A DNA stretch of 41,163 nt from an uncultured Phycisphaerales bacterium (GTDB taxonomy: Bacteria; Planctomycetota; Phycisphaerae; Sedimentisphaerales; Anaerobacaceae): NCBI GenBank assembly GCA_937927975.1, contig CALEZT010000075.1:1-41163 (forward strand), written 5' to 3'. The notes under the pieces were generated by a model that worked only from the letters and a program-made list of their open reading frames with translations, ran no database searches and was not told the DNA's origin. Below are positions 1 through 7,123 of this stretch, piece by piece. Positions within the stretch are counted from its first letter, which is position 1, and every line of letters starts with the position of its first letter. A program made the translations under genes and the position numbers.

Positions 1-45
1 GATCGTATTCGGTGACTGGAGTTCAGACGTGTGCTCTTCCGATCT
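1..45. other. Illumina sequencing adapter remnant
   Basis: Bases 12-45 match, base for base, the 34-nt Illumina TruSeq read-2 adapter (it begins GTGACTGGAGTTC and ends GCTCTTCCGATCT). Bases 1-3 (gat) fit the end of the P7 oligonucleotide, and bases 4-11 (cgtattcg) sit where the 8-base i7 index belongs. This is untrimmed library sequence at the contig end, not genomic DNA. Any reading frame crossing it is an artefact, and genomic sequence begins at about base 46. Confidence 0.97.
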
Positions 46-141
46 GTCGTTCCCGGCGCAGGCGAGCGAATGGCCAAAGCGGCGATCCGCCTGCTGAAAG
101 AGCTTCGCAGCTCTGTAGCCCAGCCGCCCTCGGCTGGGTAG
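46..141 (+). CDS. C-terminal fragment of an unknown gene ending in a REP unit
   Basis: From the first genomic base one frame stays open to TAG at 139-141. It gives a 31-residue tail with a helical, basic stretch (MAKAAIRLLKELRSS) followed by VAQPPSAG. The last residues are the translation of the REP palindrome at 119-138, the same peptide found at both ends of the RAYT protein downstream. The 5' part is lost beyond the contig end, so no family can be assigned. It could be the true C-terminus of a gene whose stop was replaced by a repeat, or simply a chance open frame. Confidence is low. Confidence 0.3.
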   Translation, partial: VVPGAGERMAKAAIRLLKELRSSVAQPPSAG

Positions 142-203
142 TCTTGGGAATCACCCTCGCCTGGGGAATTCTAAGAATCACCCCCGAGGGCGGGGGTGCC
201 ACA
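115..203 (+). repeat. Composite REP repeat upstream of the RAYT gene
   Basis: Two palindromes lie in tandem. Palindrome A at 119-138 has an 8-bp perfect stem (CCCAGCCG/CGGCTGGG) with loop CCCT. Palindrome B at 180-197 has a 7-bp stem (ACCCCCG/CGGGGGT) with loop AGGG and is followed by GCCAC. A degenerate segment around 152-170 (aatcaccctcgcctgggg) lies between them. Almost the same arrangement recurs at 844-932 downstream of the transposase gene, so the gene is bracketed by direct copies. This is the organisation expected of REP/BIME elements mobilised by RAYT enzymes. Confidence 0.85.
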
Positions 204-245
204 CGACACAGGCCGGATCGCGAGATTGGCAGAGGATAGGGACGT

Positions 246-902
246 ATGCCCTCCGAGGAACCAGAACCTGTAGCCCAGCCGCCCCCGGCTGGGGAATCTT
301 GGGAATCACCCCCGAGGGCGGGGGTGCCACATGATGATGTAGCCCAGCCGCCCTCGGCTGGGGTTCCTCTGGCCAAGCGAGGCAAGGCCGCGTACCGGCG
401 CAACCTTCCCCATCTACAGGCTGAGGGCAAGACGATCTTCTTGACTTTCTGCACGGCGAATCACCTCGTCTTGCCGGAGTCCGTTCGCACGCAGGTATTG
501 CATCATTGCCTGCATGATCACGGGAGCAAAATTCACGTCCATGGGGCTGTCGTGATGCCCGACCATGTACACATGGTTTTCACGCCTTTGTGGGACGAGC
601 AGGGCCATTCGTACACACTGGCCGAGATCACCAACGGGATCAAGGGTGCTTCCGCGCACTCGGTCAATCATCTGCTCAAGCGAAAGGGATCCGTTTGGCA
701 GGATGAGTCGTTTGACCGCGTACTGCGATCCAACGAAGCGGTGAGAGCCAAAGTCGAGTATACTTGTGCCAACCCAGTCCGAAAGGGCCTGTGCCGGAAC
801 GCGGATGAATACCCGTGGCTGTGGCGCGAGTGGATCGAAGGTGTAGCCCAGCCGCCCCCGGCTGAGAAATCTGAGGAATCACCCCCCACTGGGGAGTTCT
901 AA
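246..902 (+). CDS. REP-associated tyrosine transposase (RAYT, Y1/HUH family)
   Basis: RAYTs are single-domain HUH endonucleases of the IS200/IS605 transposase superfamily that cut single-stranded REP hairpins. The core (about residues 43-195) shows the family hallmarks: the HUH-type histidine pair in MPDHVHMVF (His107, His109), a WQDESFDRVLRS segment, and the catalytic tyrosine in EYTCANPVRKGL (Tyr172). The 218-residue length is normal or slightly long. The first 40 and last about 20 residues are odd: they are translated REP palindromes, giving VAQPPPAG, SPPRAGVPH and VAQPPSAGVP at the N-terminus and VAQPPPAEK plus ESPPTGEF at the C-terminus. No in-frame ATG or GTG exists between these repeats and the catalytic core, so ATG 246 is the only reasonable start unless initiation is non-canonical. 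Function is assigned confidently; the real N-terminus is uncertain. Confidence 0.88.
   Translation: MPSEEPEPVAQPPPAGESWESPPRAGVPHDDVAQPPSAGVPLAKRGKAAYRRNLPHLQAEGKTIFLTFCTANHLVLPESVRTQVLHHCLHDHGSKIHVHGAVVMPDHVHMVFTPLWDEQGHSYTLAEITNGIKGASAHSVNHLLKRKGSVWQDESFDRVLRSNEAVRAKVEYTCANPVRKGLCRNADEYPWLWREWIEGVAQPPPAEKSEESPPTGEF
271..364 (+). repeat. REP palindromes inside the 5' end of the RAYT gene
   Basis: Three hairpins follow each other: A-type 274-293 (loop CCCC), B-type 308-325, and A-type 343-362 (loop CCCT), all with perfect 8- or 7-bp stems. They lie within the open reading frame and encode about residues 9-40. Their perfect complementarity despite being translated suggests that selection acts on the DNA or RNA hairpin, or that they were inserted recently. 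Confidence 0.85.
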
Positions 903-932
903 GAATCACCCCCGAGGGCGGGGGTGCCACAC
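844..932 (+). repeat. Composite REP repeat overlapping the RAYT 3' end
   Basis: An A-type hairpin at 847-866 has one decayed base pair (CCCAGCCG with CGGCTGAG). It is followed by the degenerate spacer also present upstream and by a perfect B-type hairpin at 908-925. The RAYT stop codon (TAA 900-902) lies between the two hairpins, so the first half of the repeat supplies the last about 20 residues of the protein. The order and spacing copy the upstream repeat at 115-203. Confidence 0.85.
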
Positions 933-976
933 GATGCAGGCCTGTACCCGCCGTGATCGGGATCGAACATGAGAGA

Positions 977-1016
977 CCGGACAGGGCTGGTAGGAAGCCT
1001 CGCACGTCCTGTCCGG
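977..1016. repeat. Perfect 9-bp inverted repeat with 22-nt loop
   Basis: CCGGACAGG (977-985) is exactly complementary to CCTGTCCGG (1008-1016). It lies between the convergent ends of the RAYT and radical SAM genes, where a terminator would be expected, but no clear T-tract follows on either strand. It could be a factor-independent hairpin of another kind or a third REP-like palindrome. Confidence 0.4.
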
Positions 1017-1098
1017 CAAGTATTCAGCAGCCCGCGGCCACCAAGTAGCGGCGTTCATTTGTGTCCATCCGCGGTTTTCGGTATTCTCTCCTCGCAGA

Positions 1099-2592
1099 CT
1101 ACTCTACCCGTTCCGCGACGAGGCTGCGGCGCATGTAGCCTGCGATGCGGACGCTGAAGCGTTCGTTCAGCGGCAATCGTTCGTGGACTCCGACGACGAT
1201 CGGGTAGCTGCCGATTTGTCGCAGGAAGGTCATGTGACCGTTGTGGACTTCGCTCACCAGGTCCTTGAGCACTGTCCCGACGGGGAAGAGCCTTTGCAGC
1301 ATCGGAATGTCGATCTCCTGGCGGACCTTCTCGATCCAATCCACGTAGTATCGCATGTTCTTGCGGAGGAACTTCCGGCCGACCTGCTGGTGGAGCGGCG
1401 TGCCGGGGAAGGGCACGACCCGGCGGATGTTGATCCGGCGGATGAGCAGGCCCTCGTCCAGGATCTGCTTGAGCGCGGCGAGATTCTTGTCCAAGGTCTC
1501 GGGCGTCTCGGCGGCCAGACCAAGCAGGATGTTGATCCCAGGCAGCAGGGCGTGACAGCCGTTCTCGCCGCGAAAGCCGCCGATGCGGTTGACCGTGCGG
1601 ATCGCTTCGAAGGCCATGTCGTAGGGGCAGTTGAGATTGTTCGCCGCGGTGACGCGAGGGTCGAAGGACTCGATCCCCATCGCGGCGGTGCTTCCCGGCG
1701 TGAGGTACTTGACGAACAGCTCCGTCCGCTTCTCATCAATCATCTGAGGATTGGCGTTGTCGATGTGCAGCACCGCAGGCTGCATCGCGGCCAGGGGCGA
1801 GAGCATCGCTTCGAGCTTCTGGTGGTCGCCTCCTTCGTAGCTGAAAATGCAGGACTGCTTGCCCAGGCGGAAAGCCCTCGCTCCCTGTTCCATCAAGGCT
1901 CTGACCTCCTCGACGACCAGCTCGGGGCGGCGCCACTGGACCTTGTTCTTGATCGGCTCGGTGCAGAAGGAGCAGCCCCGCTCGCGGGGACAGCCCCGAC
2001 CGGTTTCGATCTCGACGATCCGGTTCGCCAGGTTCGGCATCTGCTTGATGAACGGCGCCCCCTTAAGGGCCAGAGGCTGCAACTGGTCGTACGTGTCAAA
2101 CGTGAGCGGACGAAGCTCGTCGAAGTATTCCGCGTCGGCCACCTGCGGCCGGGCCCCGCCACGAGCCTGCGTGCCCCCGATCAGGACCGGGCCGGTGAGG
2201 ATCTTGCGGAAAGAACCGCTGCCTCCCTCTTGGAACGACCTCAGCAGCTTCTCGACCTCGTGTAACGTCCCCGGTCGAGCGCTGAGGTACTTGCCCGGCG
2301 TCTGCACGCCCACGACGATCACCAGTTCATCGCAATTCTCCAGGATCTGGCGGATCTCCTCATAGCTACGCGTGTGATTGAGCACTTCGAGATGCGTCCG
2401 TCCGTAGGGCGGATCGATCACGACCTCAGGGACGCACTCCACGTAGCGGACCAGGCGGATGTCGTCGACGGTCAGATACGTGGGCTCGTCTTCGAGCGTC
2501 CCGGCGGCATATCGCGGCCAAACCCCAATGAACGGCGGCACGCCCAGCCCGGCGGGCTCGTCGGTATAACAGTCCAGGATGGCTCTCTTCAT
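1099..2592 (-). CDS. Radical SAM protein with N-terminal B12-binding-like domain
   Basis: The 497-residue protein starts with a cobalamin-binding-like domain (residues 1-190, opening MKRAILDCYTDEPAGLGVPP) followed by a radical SAM core. The iron-sulfur motif is ETGRGCPRERGCSFCTEP, with Cys201, Cys207 and Cys210, so the spacing is CX5CX2C rather than the textbook CX3CX2C. A conserved LGKQSCIFSY segment and the C-terminal barrel strands follow. It resembles the B12-binding/radical SAM family typified by archaeal MJ_0865, whose members begin with a very similar LDxYxDEPAxLGVPP signature. The substrate is unknown. The gene stands alone, with its start immediately beside an AT-rich palindromic element. 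Family assignment is fairly sure; the archaeal resemblance is from memory and could be checked by a tree. Confidence 0.85.
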   Translation of the reverse strand: MKRAILDCYTDEPAGLGVPPFIGVWPRYAAGTLEDEPTYLTVDDIRLVRYVECVPEVVIDPPYGRTHLEVLNHTRSYEEIRQILENCDELVIVVGVQTPGKYLSARPGTLHEVEKLLRSFQEGGSGSFRKILTGPVLIGGTQARGGARPQVADAEYFDELRPLTFDTYDQLQPLALKGAPFIKQMPNLANRIVEIETGRGCPRERGCSFCTEPIKNKVQWRRPELVVEEVRALMEQGARAFRLGKQSCIFSYEGGDHQKLEAMLSPLAAMQPAVLHIDNANPQMIDEKRTELFVKYLTPGSTAAMGIESFDPRVTAANNLNCPYDMAFEAIRTVNRIGGFRGENGCHALLPGINILLGLAAETPETLDKNLAALKQILDEGLLIRRINIRRVVPFPGTPLHQQVGRKFLRKNMRYYVDWIEKVRQEIDIPMLQRLFPVGTVLKDLVSEVHNGHMTFLRQIGSYPIVVGVHERLPLNERFSVRIAGYMRRSLVAERVE

Positions 2593-2700
2593 CTGCTATC
2601 TGCTATTTGCGATTTACTATTTGCGCATTTCAGTTTACGATTCCTCTCCGTGGCCTCCATGCACAATTGTAAATCGTGAATCGTGAATTGTAAATCCTGA
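2593..2700. repeat. AT-rich imperfect palindromic element between divergent genes
   Basis: This spacer is much richer in A and T than its flanks. The left half contains ctatttgcgatttac and ctatttgcgc, and the right half contains repeated gtaaatcgtgaatc-like units. GATTTAC (2611-2617) pairs with GTAAATC in the right arm. A related element with the same ctatttgcgat motif lies at 6775-6883. Promoters for the divergent genes on either side would have to lie in or beside it. Confidence 0.55.
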
Positions 2701-2710
2701 GGAGCCCGCC

Positions 2711-4345
2711 ATGACGTCAAGATCTTCCATCGCACCGCTTCTCATCGTTCTGGCCTCCCTGTCGTTTGTTCCTGCTCCATGTCTCGGGACGGGGAAGGTG
2801 GTCATCGTCGAGCCGGCCCAAGCCGACCCGCCGGAACGTCTGGCGGCCAGGGAGATCCGGCGATATCTCTATCTGCGGACCGATGCCCTTGTCCCGATCG
2901 TCGGCGGGAACGCCGGATTGTCTGCGGACGCCGATCAGATCATCGTCGCAACGTCCCGACCGATGGAAGGGGGTCTTGTCAAGAGTCTCATCCCGCCGGT
3001 CAAGTCGGGACAGTATGTGCTCAAGACGTATGCCGGCGGGCCAGACGGGCGCAAGACGTTGTTCGTCGCCGGTGGCGACCCGGTCAGCACGCTCTACGGG
3101 GCATATCGACTCGCCGAGCATTTCGGCGTGCGATTCTACCTGCATGGCGACGTCGTGCCCGACGAGAAGATCAAGCTGTCGCTGCCGAACCTGGACGAGC
3201 GGGGCGAGGCGCTGTTCAAGACCCGCGGTATCCAGCCGTTCCACGATTTCCCCGAGGGGCCCGACTGGTGGAACACCGACGACTACAAGGCGATCATCGC
3301 GCAATTGCCCAAGCTGCGGATGAACTTCATCGGTCTGCACACCTATCCCGAGGGCGGGGTCGGACCCGAGCCCACGGTCTGGATCGGACTCAAGGAGGAC
3401 GTGAACCCCGACGGCACCGTACGCTTCAGCTCGCAGTCGAGTTATCAGAACACGCTCCGCGGAAACTGGGGCTACGCTGCGAAGAAGACGAGCGACTTCT
3501 CCTTCGGCACGGCTCAGCTCTTCGAGCGGGATGACTACGGCCCGGAGGTGATGCGCAGCGCCACTCCCTGGTCCGACACGCCGGAGGAGCGGAATGCGGT
3601 CTTTAACAAGACGGGCCAGATGCTCCGCGAGGCGTTCGAATTCGCGCATTCGCTCGGCGTGCAGACGTGCGTCGGCACGGAAACCCCGTTGATCGTACCC
3701 AAGCTGGTCAAGGAACGGATCAAGAGCCTGGGCAAAGACCCGAACGATCCGGCCGTCGTTCGCGAGCTCTATGAGGGGATGTTCCATCGCATCGCGAAGG
3801 CGTATCCCCTCGATTATTACTGGTTCTGGACGCCGGAGGGCTGGACCTGGGGCAATCCGAAGGACGAGGAAGTGCAGGCCACCGTGGTCGACCTGCAGGC
3901 GGCCATCGAGGCAGCCAGGAACGTCAAGTCGCCGTTCACCCTGGCGACTTGCGGCTGGGTTCTGGGACCGCCGAAGGATCGGGCTCTGTTCGACAATATC
4001 CTTCCCAAAGAGATGCCGATGAGCTGCATCAATCGGAATGTCGGCTTCGCGCCTGTCGAGGTGGGTTTCGCCCGCGTCCAGGGCCGGCCTCAGTGGGCGA
4101 TTCCATGGCTGGAGGACGACCCCGGGCTGACCATCCCACAACTGTGGGTCGGTCGGATGAGGCGCGACGCAGCCGATGCGCTGGCCTACGGCTGTTCCGG
4201 CCTGCTCGGCATCCACTGGCGGACGCGAATCCTGGCGCCCAACGTCTCGGCCCTGGCGAAGGCCGCCTGGGACCAGAAGCCCTGGAATCCCGATCCGGGC
4301 AAGGCGGTCGCGATCCCCGATTTCAAGCGGATGGAGGGTCGATAG
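2711..4345 (+). CDS. Secreted glycoside hydrolase-like protein (GH67N-like N-terminus), cut by TAG
   Basis: The protein has a signal peptide (about residues 1-26, hydrophobic SIAPLLIVLASLSFVPAP). A domain resembling the N-terminal domain of alpha-glucuronidases follows (about 30-160: RLAAREIRRYLYLRT, then FVAGGDPVSTLYGAYRLAEHFGVRFYLHGD). After that comes a TIM-barrel-like part with WFWTPEGWTW. A role in trimming polysaccharide or glycan is inferred and the substrate is unknown. The start at ATG 2711 has a GAGGAG site just upstream. The frame ends at TAG 4343-4345, but the same frame continues open with no gap into a malectin domain and the next gene. The intact ancestor would be one protein of about 1010 residues. 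Sequencing error, nonsense mutation or a real two-gene arrangement are all possible. Confidence 0.75.
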   Translation: MTSRSSIAPLLIVLASLSFVPAPCLGTGKVVIVEPAQADPPERLAAREIRRYLYLRTDALVPIVGGNAGLSADADQIIVATSRPMEGGLVKSLIPPVKSGQYVLKTYAGGPDGRKTLFVAGGDPVSTLYGAYRLAEHFGVRFYLHGDVVPDEKIKLSLPNLDERGEALFKTRGIQPFHDFPEGPDWWNTDDYKAIIAQLPKLRMNFIGLHTYPEGGVGPEPTVWIGLKEDVNPDGTVRFSSQSSYQNTLRGNWGYAAKKTSDFSFGTAQLFERDDYGPEVMRSATPWSDTPEERNAVFNKTGQMLREAFEFAHSLGVQTCVGTETPLIVPKLVKERIKSLGKDPNDPAVVRELYEGMFHRIAKAYPLDYYWFWTPEGWTWGNPKDEEVQATVVDLQAAIEAARNVKSPFTLATCGWVLGPPKDRALFDNILPKEMPMSCINRNVGFAPVEVGFARVQGRPQWAIPWLEDDPGLTIPQLWVGRMRRDAADALAYGCSGLLGIHWRTRILAPNVSALAKAAWDQKPWNPDPGKAVAIPDFKRMEGR

Positions 4346-4423
4346 GGAGGCAACGTCGCCGGATTCGCCAACCCGATTGCCGACACGGAACACGACGCGC
4401 TGTATCAAACCGTCGCCTACGGC

Positions 4424-5743
4424 ATGGCCGCCTATCGGTTGAAGATGCCCAAGGGGACCTACGCCGTGCGACTGCAGTTCTGCGAGCCTCACTATGGCGA
4501 AGCGGGCAAGCGGGTCTTCGGCGTGATCCTCCAGGGCCGCAAGGTAATCGACAAGTTGGACGTCTTCGCCGCGGTCGGCAAGGACCGGGCGCTGGATTAC
4601 ACCTTCCCGGGCGTCGAAGTTGTCAACGGCATGCTGGAGATCCAGTTCGACGGAATCGTCGAATTCCCCTGCATCGCGGCCTTCACCGTCGAGGGCAATG
4701 GGATCGTTCGCAAGATCAACTGCGGAGGCCCGGCGACCGAGGGATACGAAGCCGATCTGGCTGTGACGGGTCAGGATACAAGGCCGCGAGACCTGCCCTC
4801 GGAGGATTTCTACCTCGACTGGGCCAGGGCTGAGTTCGGCGATGGAGCGGCCGCTCCGGCGGCGAGGATCTTCACGCGACTCGACGGAGGCCCCGACCTG
4901 GGGATCGGCCGCAAGCGGGACTCCTATCTGCCCCGGCCGGCGACCTGGGTCGACGGTCCCGGCGGCATCGCGCCGGACCCGAGGCCATGGAGCGAAGTCG
5001 AGAAAGAGTATGCGTTTGTGGAGGAATTGGCGGCTCTTCGACCGAGCGTGACCGGAGCGGGCAGCCTGGAACGCTTCGACTACTGGCTCAACGTGATGCG
5101 GTACACCAGGGCGATGGGGCAGGTCAACTGCACCTGGGCCCGGTTCAACGTCGCGATGGAGCAGGCCAACAAGCAGGACACTGGGGATCAACGCAGTCGG
5201 ATGATCCGCGAGATGGTCCTACCCATCCGCAGGGAGCTTGTCGGACAGGTGGCCCAAGTACACGAACTGCTGCTTGCGACGATCACAACGACCGGCGGCA
5301 TGGGAACAGTCGCCAACTGGCAACAACACCTGCTGCCTGGCCTGCTGACCAAACCCGGCAAGGAACTGGCTGAGTTGCTGAGCGAACCGTTGCCGGCGGA
5401 CGCCGAACCTTCGGATTCCTACACCGGTTCGGCCAGGCTGATCGTGCCGACGGTGCGAACGAGCCTGACGGCGGGGGAGGACCTGCGAGTCAAGGCGATC
5501 GTGTTGGGAAAGACGTCTTCGCCGGCCCTGTACTGGCGACCGCTGGGCAGGGGCCCGTTCTCGACGATCGCCATGGAGCACGTGGCCCGCGGAGTCTACA
5601 GGGGGAAGATCCCCGCCGGCCGGATTGCAGGCGGCGATTTCGAGTACTACGTGCAGGCCTCTGCCGACGGGGACGCGATCCGCTTCCCCGCCACGGCTCC
5701 CGTGATGAACCAGACGGTGGTCGTCCTGTCGCGGATGAACTGA
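4424..5743 (+). CDS. Malectin-domain protein, probably the 3' half of the upstream hydrolase gene
   Basis: It is in the same frame as the gene before it. Codons from 4346 onward already read as malectin sequence (GGNVAGFANPIADTEHD, then YQTVAYGMAAYRLKMP), so the ATG at 4424 falls inside the domain and would delete its first strand. The malectin domain (carbohydrate binding, beta-sandwich) covers up to about residue 110 of this frame. A helical region around KEYAFVEELAAL and FDYWLNVMRYTRAMGQVNCTW follows, ending in a beta-rich C-terminal domain (about 330-439). No ribosome-binding site precedes 4424. The best reading is one exported carbohydrate-active protein broken by a single stop. If the stop is real, this half has no signal peptide and is probably not made in a useful form. 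Confidence 0.65.
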   Translation: MAAYRLKMPKGTYAVRLQFCEPHYGEAGKRVFGVILQGRKVIDKLDVFAAVGKDRALDYTFPGVEVVNGMLEIQFDGIVEFPCIAAFTVEGNGIVRKINCGGPATEGYEADLAVTGQDTRPRDLPSEDFYLDWARAEFGDGAAAPAARIFTRLDGGPDLGIGRKRDSYLPRPATWVDGPGGIAPDPRPWSEVEKEYAFVEELAALRPSVTGAGSLERFDYWLNVMRYTRAMGQVNCTWARFNVAMEQANKQDTGDQRSRMIREMVLPIRRELVGQVAQVHELLLATITTTGGMGTVANWQQHLLPGLLTKPGKELAELLSEPLPADAEPSDSYTGSARLIVPTVRTSLTAGEDLRVKAIVLGKTSSPALYWRPLGRGPFSTIAMEHVARGVYRGKIPAGRIAGGDFEYYVQASADGDAIRFPATAPVMNQTVVVLSRMN

Positions 5744-5764
5744 TGCGGCACAGAAGAGCCCCGA

Positions 5765-6766
5765 TCAGTACACCGACCGCAGGCCCTTTGAGCTGATCTT
5801 GTCGATCAGTTCCTTGAAGTCCTTCAGGAGCACGTTGAGTTGCGTGGTGTTCTCCAGGAGGCTCTCGTAGAGCCGGCCGTCATTGATGAACCGCCCGGCG
5901 GCGCCGTCGCCGCTGTTGACCTTCTCCAGGGCCAGCCGCATCTGCGAGATCGCCTTGCTCAGCTCGGTGCTGGTGTTGAGCATCGCGACGACGAGCCGTT
6001 CGGCCTTGGCGTCGACGTTCTTGAGCGTGTCGGTCCCCGTCGAGGCCAGCGAGCGGAAATCCTCCAGCGTCTTTCGGGCGTCCTGCATGGTGAGACTGGC
6101 TTCCTTCAGGGCGACGGTCAGGCTGCCGGTGGCGTCGGTGAGGTTGGCCATGGTCGCCTTGATGTTCTTCTTGTTGTCCGGATCGCCGATGACGTCGTTG
6201 GCGTTGCCGATGAAGGCGCGGATGTCCATGACGAGGTCGTTGAGCATCTGCTGGCTCTCTTCCGGGAAGAACTCGCTGGTCATGCCGGTCGAGCCCTGAA
6301 GGAGCATGCCGTTTCGGAGGAAACACGAGTAGGGATCGTTCGGGTCCTGCAGCGGAGCGGGCAGTTTGGCCGGGTCCACTTTGAGTTCAAGATAGCTGCT
6401 GCCCAAACCGCGGGTCATCAGCTTGACCTGCACGTTGCAGGGGATGTCCACGTACTTGTTGTTGATGCTCAGGATGCACAGAGTCTGGTGGTATTCTCTG
6501 CCCGTGTTCAGGTCGGTCCTGACCTCCGGCGCCATGACGTGAGTGACCCGGCCGATCTGATAGCCCGCGAAGCGGACCGGGGTGTCCTTCTCCACGCCGG
6601 GAGCGGTGGGGAACTGCACGTAGATTTCGAAAGACCGCATGCGCGTGATGGCCGTGGGCAGGTCGCCGAACTTGAAGATCATCCACCCCAGAGCGGCCAG
6701 TCCGACAATCACGAAAATGCCGACGATCACGTCCCGCCGTCTCTGGGCGGCCTCGTAATCACTCAC
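5765..6766 (-). CDS. MCE/MlaD-family protein
   Basis: MCE proteins sit in the periplasm, anchored by one N-terminal helix, and carry lipids between membranes as the binding component of an ABC system. Here a short cytoplasmic start is followed by one membrane segment (about residues 14-33, VIVGIFVIVGLAALGWMIF). An MCE domain follows (about 42-125, with PGVEKDTPVRFAGYQIGRV), then a long helical tail rich in conserved heptads (about 170-310). The 333-residue length is typical. Start is GTG 6766 with AAAGGAG eight bases upstream. No MlaE-like permease or MlaF-like ATPase lies nearby. It follows the small MerR gene after a 117-bp AT-rich gap and may be the last gene of the long ATP-synthase transcription unit. 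It ends 21 bp from the convergent malectin gene. Confidence 0.88.
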   Translation of the reverse strand: MSDYEAAQRRRDVIVGIFVIVGLAALGWMIFKFGDLPTAITRMRSFEIYVQFPTAPGVEKDTPVRFAGYQIGRVTHVMAPEVRTDLNTGREYHQTLCILSINNKYVDIPCNVQVKLMTRGLGSSYLELKVDPAKLPAPLQDPNDPYSCFLRNGMLLQGSTGMTSEFFPEESQQMLNDLVMDIRAFIGNANDVIGDPDNKKNIKATMANLTDATGSLTVALKEASLTMQDARKTLEDFRSLASTGTDTLKNVDAKAERLVVAMLNTSTELSKAISQMRLALEKVNSGDGAAGRFINDGRLYESLLENTTQLNVLLKDFKELIDKISSKGLRSVY

Positions 6767-6774
6767 GCCTGACT

Positions 6775-6883
6775 CCTTTCCATCTACTATCTAAGACTTA
6801 CTATTTGCGATCTGCGAGGCGCTGTCGTTTGGCTGATTTCGCAGGCGTCAAATCGTAAGTCGTCAATAGCAGATCGTACATCC
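6775..6883. repeat. AT-rich imperfect palindromic element
   Basis: The left part has ctatctaagacttactatttgcgatctgcg, which pairs imperfectly with the right part (cgcag, then atcgtaagtcgtcaatagcagatcg); GACTTAC pairs with GTAAGTC. It shares the ctatttgcgat motif and layout with the element at 2593-2700. It lies between the MerR-type gene and the MCE gene, both on the minus strand, so if they are co-transcribed it would fold in the mRNA. Confidence 0.5.
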
Positions 6884-7123
6884 CTATGGCCTTCTTTCCA
6901 TGAAGAGGTCCCGGATCGCCCGCAGGGGGTAGCCGCTTTCGTTCAGCTTCTTGATCAAGCGAATCTGCTCGATGGCTTTGCGACCGAACAACCTTCGCCC
7001 GGTCGACGTGACCGCTGTGGGCTCCAACAACCCGACCATCAGATAATATTGCAGAGACTGACGGGAAACGCCAGCTTTTTCCGCTGCCTGCTTGATGGAA
7101 ACCAGTTCCTTCTCTTCACTCAT
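6884..7123 (-). CDS. Small MerR-type DNA-binding protein
   Basis: This 79-residue protein is essentially only the winged-helix domain of MerR regulators: SIKQAAEKAGVSRQSLQYYLMVGLLEP forms the helix-turn-helix and wing start, and a RLFGRKAIEQIRLIKKLNESGYPLRAIRDLF segment follows. The effector-binding or coiled-coil dimer domain of full-length MerR proteins is missing, so what it senses, if anything, cannot be said. Its ATG overlaps the stop of rnpA by four bases (ATGA, 7120-7123), which indicates translational coupling. It might regulate the MCE gene immediately downstream; that is inference only. Confidence 0.8.
   Translation of the reverse strand: MSEEKELVSIKQAAEKAGVSRQSLQYYLMVGLLEPTAVTSTGRRLFGRKAIEQIRLIKKLNESGYPLRAIRDLFMERRP

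Noticed and set aside
12..239. An open frame of 75 codons from base 12.
   Set aside because: It starts inside the sequencing adapter, so its first part is artificial, and the rest shows no protein-like pattern.
271..364. The alternating hairpins as a CRISPR array.
   Set aside because: Repeats are two alternating palindromes with short, conserved spacing and no unique spacers; they match REP organisation and lie in the RAYT gene.
1183..2265. A 360-codon plus-strand frame opposite the radical SAM gene.
   Set aside because: Shadow of the real gene; no start signal and no family signature.
2717..5191. An 824-codon open frame on the minus strand opposite the hydrolase and malectin genes, which spans the TAG.
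   Set aside because: Antisense shadow with no recognisable domain. It shows only that stops are rare on this strand, not that it is a gene.
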